A stretch of DNA of 64,000 nt from Microvenator marinus (lineage in GTDB: Bacteria; Myxococcota_A; Bradymonadia; Bradymonadales; Bradymonadaceae): the NCBI RefSeq assembly GCF_007993755.1, contig NZ_CP042467.1:2256001-2320000 (forward strand), given 5' to 3'. Positions 59,619 to 64,000 of this stretch are shown one piece after another. Numbering within the stretch: position 1 is the first letter of the stretch; the number at the start of each line of letters is the position of its first letter. The notes below the pieces were generated by a model. That model was not told the DNA's origin and did no database searches. It saw only the letters and a program-made list of their open reading frames with translations. The position numbers and the translations under genes are program-made.

Positions 59619-60955
59619 TTCGGCTCCTTATCCTAGCCTTGATGGTCTCGGCACTTCCCCTCCTTGGCGCGTGGCCGGCCGTACTCCTTGCAATCTACGC
59701 CTTGGCGTTCATCCCCTATTTCGCGCTTTTACCTACGCGTGAATCACACTCAGCCATTTCATGGACGTGGTTGCTCGGTGCGGCCCTACTCGTGCGAATT
59801 TGGCTTGTGTTCTGGCCACCGATTCTCTCGGACGACCTCTTCAGGTACGTCTGGGAAGGCCGAGTTTTTGTCGCTGGACTAAACCCCTTCGTACTCGCCC
59901 CAAATGCCGACGAGCTCGCCTTTTTGAGAGATTCGGAGATTTGGCCCAGCATCAACCACTCACATATCCCAACCATCTATCCGCCGGTTGCGCAATTCGT
60001 GTTCGGCCTCAATGCGTTGTTCGACGGTGGAACGACGAGCTTGAGACTCATCTTCGTGGCGTTCGAACTCATCTTGACGGGACTTATCGTCAAAGAGCTG
60101 CCTGCGCTAAGGCGATATCAATTCTGCCTGATCTACCTGCTCAATCCCCTGGTCATCACCGAACTCGCCTGGAGCGGGCACCTCGATGCACTCGCCTATT
60201 TGAGCGCACTTTGGGGGCTCTTGCTCTGGCTAAATCGACGTTCGGTGGTATTTGTAGGACTGGTCCTCGGCCTGAGCATCTCCACGAAATTCCTCGGGGT
60301 CATGGCCCTCGCTCTCATTCTTCTTACGCCGGGCCGAAGTCTTGGCCAAAAGGCGTGGGTCGCCCTCGTGTCCGTGACCACGGTCGGAGCAACCTATCTA
60401 CCCTTCGCGGAGGCCGGCCCCGATCTCCTGGCTGGTTTCGGGACCTATGCGGCCTCCTGGCGCTCAAACGATATCTTCTTTCGGGCAATTTACTCGCTCT
60501 CAGAAACCGTACTGACGCTTCCCGACGGCCAGAAAGTCGTCTTCGATTTGCCGCAAGGAAGCTTGGCGTCAGACCAGATTAGCGCAACTCTCGGCAAGGC
60601 CTTCGCGGTCCTTGCGATGTCTTGTGCCTTCGTCTGGTCGGTCACGGTGATCAGGCGGCCCGCACAGGGCTTCTTGCTCCTGATGGGGACGCTACTGCTC
60701 TTCGCCCCAACGGTTCACCCCTGGTACGTTGCGTGGCTGGTTCCATTTGCGGCCGTTGCAGAGAAGCCCGAAGACACCCCAATGGCGCGCGCTGCCTTGA
60801 TCTGGAGTACTTCGGTGATCCTCGCCTACCTCGCGTGGCTTTCGTATGGAAACGGTGGCGCATGGCACACCCCGAGTTGGGCCGCGTGGGTTCAGGGTGG
60901 TCTCGTTTTGTTCGCACTTGCGACCACCCGAGCTAAGCCGCATCTGAATTCTTGA
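59615..60955 (+). CDS. Polytopic GT87-like (polyprenyl-phosphate sugar) glycosyltransferase
   Basis: A 446-residue membrane protein with about ten hydrophobic helices and a large periplasmic loop after the first few. The region ILSDDLFRYVWEGRVFVAGL with a nearby acidic pair is typical of GT-C-fold enzymes that use dolichyl or polyprenyl phosphosugars (mannosyltransferase, GT87 style). A further recognisable block is IPTIYPPVAQFVFGLNALF. It starts at GTG 59615, which overlaps the upstream GT2 stop as GTGA. Donor may come from the neighbouring DPPR-type pathway; acceptor unknown. Confidence 0.75.
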   Translation: MIRLLILALMVSALPLLGAWPAVLLAIYALAFIPYFALLPTRESHSAISWTWLLGAALLVRIWLVFWPPILSDDLFRYVWEGRVFVAGLNPFVLAPNADELAFLRDSEIWPSINHSHIPTIYPPVAQFVFGLNALFDGGTTSLRLIFVAFELILTGLIVKELPALRRYQFCLIYLLNPLVITELAWSGHLDALAYLSALWGLLLWLNRRSVVFVGLVLGLSISTKFLGVMALALILLTPGRSLGQKAWVALVSVTTVGATYLPFAEAGPDLLAGFGTYAASWRSNDIFFRAIYSLSETVLTLPDGQKVVFDLPQGSLASDQISATLGKAFAVLAMSCAFVWSVTVIRRPAQGFLLLMGTLLLFAPTVHPWYVAWLVPFAAVAEKPEDTPMARAALIWSTSVILAYLAWLSYGNGGAWHTPSWAAWVQGGLVLFALATTRAKPHLNS

Positions 60956-61042
60956 ATGCCGGAAGCCGAAAAATTCCCGAAATGAATAGACGGCGCCCCT
61001 AACTCGTCGTAACACGAGACAAACTGGAATTTAGGAATGCCA

Positions 61043-62086
61043 ATGAGAATCGTACTTTTTTCAGCACTAATCGCCCTTCTCCTCGTCCCAGGCACTGCAA
61101 TGGGCTGGGGAAAAGGCTCCGGCAAAGTCAGCTCAAAAGACCTCGTCCCCAAGATGAGCTCTGAAGAAGGCTACTCGGAGCGCTACACCTTCGCGGTGGA
61201 CCTCGAGGACGGCGGTCACGTTGGTGTGGATTTTACGATTTCCAACCTCGGCTGGGGTTCCGGCCACGGTGCCGTGCAAGTACGCGTCAACCTGCCCAAT
61301 CAGCCCAAGTACAAGTATTCAGAAAAACTCGATGAAGGCGAATGGTCTTACTCAAAAGGCACGTTCGGCATGAAAGTGGCGAACACCGAGGTCAAGCGAG
61401 TGGGAGACGGATTCAGAATCATCCATACAGGCGCCAAGCCCTTTGATCTGACCTTCGACAACAAGATGCCCGGCTGGAAGCCAGGCTCGGGAAGAATCAA
61501 GGTCGACGGCGGATACTACCAGTATAACCTCATCGCCCCACGCGCCGACGTCTCGGGTACCGTCGCGGGCAAAAAAGTCAGCGCTTCTCGCGCAGGCTAC
61601 GCAGACCATGTCGCCACCAACGTCGCTCCTTTCGACCTCGCGACGCGTTTCATGCGCATGCGCCACTACAACGGCGATATTTTCGTGATCTGGCGTGAAA
61701 TCACGTTGACCAAGGACCACGGCGGAAAATCGCTGACCTGGATGATGGTAGGTTTTAAAGATGAGATCGTTTTCTCTGACGCGCGGGCGCGTATGCGTGA
61801 GGGCAGCATCAAGGTCGACCCAAAAACCAAGTATCGCGTACCCCTCGCCGTGCAAATCGACGGAAAGTCTGGAGATGACAGCGTAAAGTTTGTGGCGCGC
61901 GGCAAGAAGTATAAGCGAAAAGACCTTCTCGATGACTATGGATCCGTAGTCAAAGTGGTGGCTTCAGCGGTTTCCGAACCTATCCAATACACCGTGGACG
62001 TAGAGTACCAACTCCAGATGACCATCAAAGGCGTGACCGCCACCGTGTCGGGAAACACGGCATTCGTGGTTGACCAACTGAACTGA
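61043..62086 (+). CDS. Secreted Svf1/CrtC/AttH-like double-lipocalin protein
   Basis: A 347-residue protein with a signal peptide (MRIVLFSALIALLLVPGTAMG) and a two-barrel, lipocalin-like architecture. Blocks such as HVGVDFTISNLGWGSGHGAV and SRAGYADHVATNVAPFDLAT resemble the Svf1/CrtC/AttH superfamily, which binds hydrophobic ligands (carotenoids, lipids). AGGA six bases before ATG 61043 makes this the start rather than ATG 61037. No catalytic residue set is clear. It could carry a lipid or carotenoid in the periplasm. Family call from sequence style only. Confidence 0.5.
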   Translation: MRIVLFSALIALLLVPGTAMGWGKGSGKVSSKDLVPKMSSEEGYSERYTFAVDLEDGGHVGVDFTISNLGWGSGHGAVQVRVNLPNQPKYKYSEKLDEGEWSYSKGTFGMKVANTEVKRVGDGFRIIHTGAKPFDLTFDNKMPGWKPGSGRIKVDGGYYQYNLIAPRADVSGTVAGKKVSASRAGYADHVATNVAPFDLATRFMRMRHYNGDIFVIWREITLTKDHGGKSLTWMMVGFKDEIVFSDARARMREGSIKVDPKTKYRVPLAVQIDGKSGDDSVKFVARGKKYKRKDLLDDYGSVVKVVASAVSEPIQYTVDVEYQLQMTIKGVTATVSGNTAFVVDQLN

Positions 62087-62192
62087 GGGGCGTTTTCATG
62101 GACCGTTGTGGTTGACACGAAATTTTTCTGTCTGCTACATGTTTCGAGGCTTGTCCAAAGTATTGCGAACGCCAAAAGGCAAGGTTAGCGCC

Positions 62193-62642
62193 ATGAGAAA
62201 TTCCTCGAAGGTGTGGTGGACTCGTTCAGCACTATGCTGTCTGGGCGGATTAACTTTCGTGTTGAGTGCGTGTGGACCCGTTCAGTCCACACAAAGAGTT
62301 AGTGAAGCAGCGGTTGCGCTAGAGCGTGCTCGTGTGGCTGAGGCTGACCAAAAAGCGCCTTACGAATATTATAGTGCCAAGTTCTATCTGCATAAGTCGC
62401 GTGAAGAATGGGGTTATTCGGATTTCGAAGCCTCGTATGACTACGCGACGGAGGCCAAGAGAGCTGCGGAAGCCGCACTTTTGAAGGCCAAAGAGGATCC
62501 CTGGGCCGGCTCTCCAGTCAATCCCAAGATCAAGCCCGTCACCATGCGTGATACCGGTCGACGCGAAGGAAATCCTGCAAAGGATCCTGTACTCGCTGAA
62601 ATGCCTGAACCCAATGAAGTACTTGAGGGAGGCGAACAATGA
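62193..62642 (+). CDS. DUF4398-type lipoprotein
   Basis: A 149-residue lipoprotein. The signal peptide ends in LSAC, followed by GPVQSTQ and a helical domain (VALERARVAEADQKAPYEYY, YDYATEAKRAAEAALLKAKE) as in DUF4398 proteins, which are often encoded just before OmpA-type proteins. The tail is Pro/Glu-rich. ATG 62193 follows the pattern AAGG some nine bases upstream; the longer frame to 62106 lacks a signal peptide at its start. It overlaps the OmpA gene by 4 bases, so the pair is translated together at the outer membrane. Confidence 0.8.
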   Translation: MRNSSKVWWTRSALCCLGGLTFVLSACGPVQSTQRVSEAAVALERARVAEADQKAPYEYYSAKFYLHKSREEWGYSDFEASYDYATEAKRAAEAALLKAKEDPWAGSPVNPKIKPVTMRDTGRREGNPAKDPVLAEMPEPNEVLEGGEQ

Positions 62643-63757
62643 GACGTGTGATCATCAGCGGGCTCGCCATTTCCACGCTCTTCTCCCTCGGCTGCACCAC
62701 CGGTGCAACGCTTCGTGGACGAGCGCTGGAAATTCAAGAGATCAATAAAGACATCCACGTTCGGGCGTACAATTGCGCGCCGAAGCATATTGCATTTGCC
62801 GAGTCGAATGTTGAGTTCGGGCTTTATGAGCTCGGCCAGGGCAACTTCGTCCGCGCCCGTGAGCACTTGGACCTCGCCGAAGAAAATGCGAGATTGGCTG
62901 ATAAACTCTCGGATTTCGAGAAGTGCGTCGACCAAAGCGTGGCCGTGGTGGTGGAACAGAAAGAAGTTGTTGAACTTGAACCAGCGCCTGGCGATCAGGA
63001 CGGTGATGGCATCCTCGACGATGTCGATCAGTGCCCTCTCGATCCGGAAGACTTCGACGGATATCAAGACGAAGATGGTTGCCCAGACCCCGATAATGAC
63101 GGTGACGGCATCCTCGATATCAACGATCTCTGCCCGAATGTCGTTGAAGATAAGGACGGCTTCCAAGATGAAGACGGATGTCCTGACTTCGACAATGACC
63201 TCGACGGAATCGCGGATATCAACGACCAGTGCCCAATCGCGGCCGAAGACTTCGATGGCTTCCAAGATGAAGACGGGTGTCCGGACCCCGATAATGATGG
63301 TGATGAAATCGCTGACCTTATCGACGAATGTCCGTTCGAACCTGAAACCTACAATGGCCATCAGGATGAGGATGGATGCCCTGACAAGGAGCCGAAAGCC
63401 AAAGTGGACGGCGGACAGATCCGACTCAATGAGAGCGTCTTCTTCAAGACCGCCAAGTCGGACATCCTTCCGCAGAGCTACCCGCTACTCAACGAAGTGG
63501 CGCAGATTCTCAAGGATAATCCGTCCATCAACATTCGAGTCGAAGGACACACGGATAACCGTGGGCGCGCAGCCTACAACAAGAAGCTCAGCGACCAACG
63601 TGCCGCAAGCGTCAGGACCTACCTCATCCAGCAGGGTGTGGAACCAAGCCGCATGACTTCCGTAGGCTTCGGTCTTGAGCGTCCGATCGATGATAATACG
63701 ACGGAAGCCGGCAGAGCTGCCAACCGACGTGTTGAGATTCACATCACAAGCCAGTAA
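62639..63757 (+). CDS. OmpA-family lipoprotein with thrombospondin type 3 repeats
   Basis: A 372-residue lipoprotein. The lipobox SLGC lies at about residue 19, with no acidic run after it. A short helical part (about 25-110) precedes five calcium-binding thrombospondin type 3 repeats (DQDGDGILDDVDQCP, DNDGDEIADLIDECP). The C-terminal ~120 residues are an OmpA domain that binds peptidoglycan diaminopimelate (VFFKTAKSDILPQSYPLLNE, RVEGHTDNRGRAAYNKKLSD, NRRVEIHI). It ties the outer membrane to the wall. Followed by a strong terminator. Confidence 0.95.
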   Translation: MRRVIISGLAISTLFSLGCTTGATLRGRALEIQEINKDIHVRAYNCAPKHIAFAESNVEFGLYELGQGNFVRAREHLDLAEENARLADKLSDFEKCVDQSVAVVVEQKEVVELEPAPGDQDGDGILDDVDQCPLDPEDFDGYQDEDGCPDPDNDGDGILDINDLCPNVVEDKDGFQDEDGCPDFDNDLDGIADINDQCPIAAEDFDGFQDEDGCPDPDNDGDEIADLIDECPFEPETYNGHQDEDGCPDKEPKAKVDGGQIRLNESVFFKTAKSDILPQSYPLLNEVAQILKDNPSINIRVEGHTDNRGRAAYNKKLSDQRAASVRTYLIQQGVEPSRMTSVGFGLERPIDDNTTEAGRAANRRVEIHITSQ

Positions 63758-63771
63758 GGTGGCGCGTCTAA

Positions 63772-63798
63772 TGGGGCTTCGGCCCCACTTTTCTTTCT
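63772..63798 (+). terminator. Rho-independent terminator after the OmpA gene
   Basis: TGGGGC, loop TTCG (63778-63781), GCCCCA forms a 6-bp GC-rich stem with a UUCG tetraloop, followed by CTTTTCTTTCT. Confidence 0.88.
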
Positions 63799-63809
63799 GG
63801 TTGGTTGCT

Positions 63810-64000
63810 ATGCGTGCTCTTTCCCGTGTTCTCCTTATTCTCTGCCTTGGCACCTCCTTCACACTCGTGGGCCCCCAAGGTGTTCCCGCGGCCTTTGCCC
63901 AGTCTTCAGTTGAGAAGAAGCTTCAAAGCTCCCTTTCCGACGCCATCGACGACTACGATATCCTGCAGATTCAAGACGCCGAGAAACGGCTTGAAGACGC
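63810..64000 (+). CDS. Start of a secreted protein, cut by the window edge
   Basis: The first 63 codons of a gene running past the right edge. The translation starts MRALSRVLLILCLGTSF, continues with a hydrophobic signal region and a likely cleavage site at AFAQ-SS, and then a helical, charged segment (VEKKLQSSLSDAIDDYDILQ). No family can be assigned from this part. The ATG follows the OmpA terminator by 12 bases; no strong ribosome-binding site is visible. Confidence 0.65.
   Translation, partial: MRALSRVLLILCLGTSFTLVGPQGVPAAFAQSSVEKKLQSSLSDAIDDYDILQIQDAEKRLED

Overview
The window looks like chromosomal DNA of a Myxococcota-type (former Deltaproteobacteria) bacterium, most likely from or near the order Bradymonadales. 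The grounds are protein style rather than a marker gene: many lipoproteins with Asp/Met/Pro-rich tethers, a MYXO-CTERM-like C-terminal sorting tail, HYDIN/ASH-type repeat lipoproteins, MopE-like Cys/Asp repeats, a bacterial Ser/Thr kinase, carotenoid genes and moderate GC. No integrase, transposase, phage or plasmid gene, CRISPR array or rRNA was seen. Fifty-seven protein genes are called, the last cut by the right edge, plus one tRNA-Thr(CGU).

Layout. 1-443: no gene. 0.4-12 kb: cell-envelope region with lipoproteins (transglutaminase-like plus P-domain; ASH repeats; a Cys-rich protein built on 165-bp tandem repeats; a TPR protein), an M23 peptidase, a lysozyme-like lipoprotein, an outer-membrane protein and a HAD hydrolase. 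12-21.7 kb: enoyl-CoA hydratase, UbiB-like kinase, lipoproteins, tRNA-Thr, a TANGO2/NRDE protein, and a large VWA surface protein with a MYXO-CTERM-like tail. 21.8-26.1 kb (minus): crtI-crtB and tatB-tatC-clpP. 26.2-31.3 kb: Nudix/metallo-beta-lactamase fusion, membrane Ser/Thr kinase, ASH/PKD lipoprotein. 31.4-35 kb: kal-kce (two steps of lysine fermentation), HU, tlyA, a glycosyltransferase. 35-42 kb: amidase, coiled-coil membrane protein, cysS, and a crtC-like plus GT2 pair. 42-48.4 kb (minus): two tight gene groups including FAH, PEGA-like, ALDH, WYL, pentapeptide-repeat and coiled-coil proteins. 48.6-50.3 kb: Sua5/YrdC and a DUF697 protein with a degenerate P-loop. 50.3-56.9 kb (minus): six tightly packed genes including phaR, an MJ0042 zinc-ribbon protein and a KamB-like ATPase. 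57-61 kb: DPPR-synthase-like UbiA enzyme divergent from a GT2 and a GT87-like membrane glycosyltransferase. 61-64 kb: a Svf1/CrtC-like secreted protein, then a DUF4398-type lipoprotein, an OmpA lipoprotein with Ca-binding repeats, and the start of a secreted protein.

How the genes may work together. Four themes stand out. (1) A large set of secreted lipoproteins falls into two classes: those with big non-enzymatic ectodomains carry acidic residues directly after the lipobox Cys (SDD-like), whereas those of periplasmic type do not. This suggests a surface-export signal. (2) Carotenoid synthesis is split into crtI-crtB and a crtC-like/GT2 pair, consistent with a hydroxylated, glycosylated carotenoid. 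(3) kal-kce together with a KamB-like reactivase ATPase 20 kb away points to the beta-lysine/3,5-diaminohexanoate route of lysine catabolism, whose other genes would lie outside the window. (4) A DPPR-synthase homologue next to polyprenyl-type glycosyltransferases suggests a lipid-linked pentose or hexose used in an envelope glycan. All family calls come from reading motifs by eye; no database search was run.
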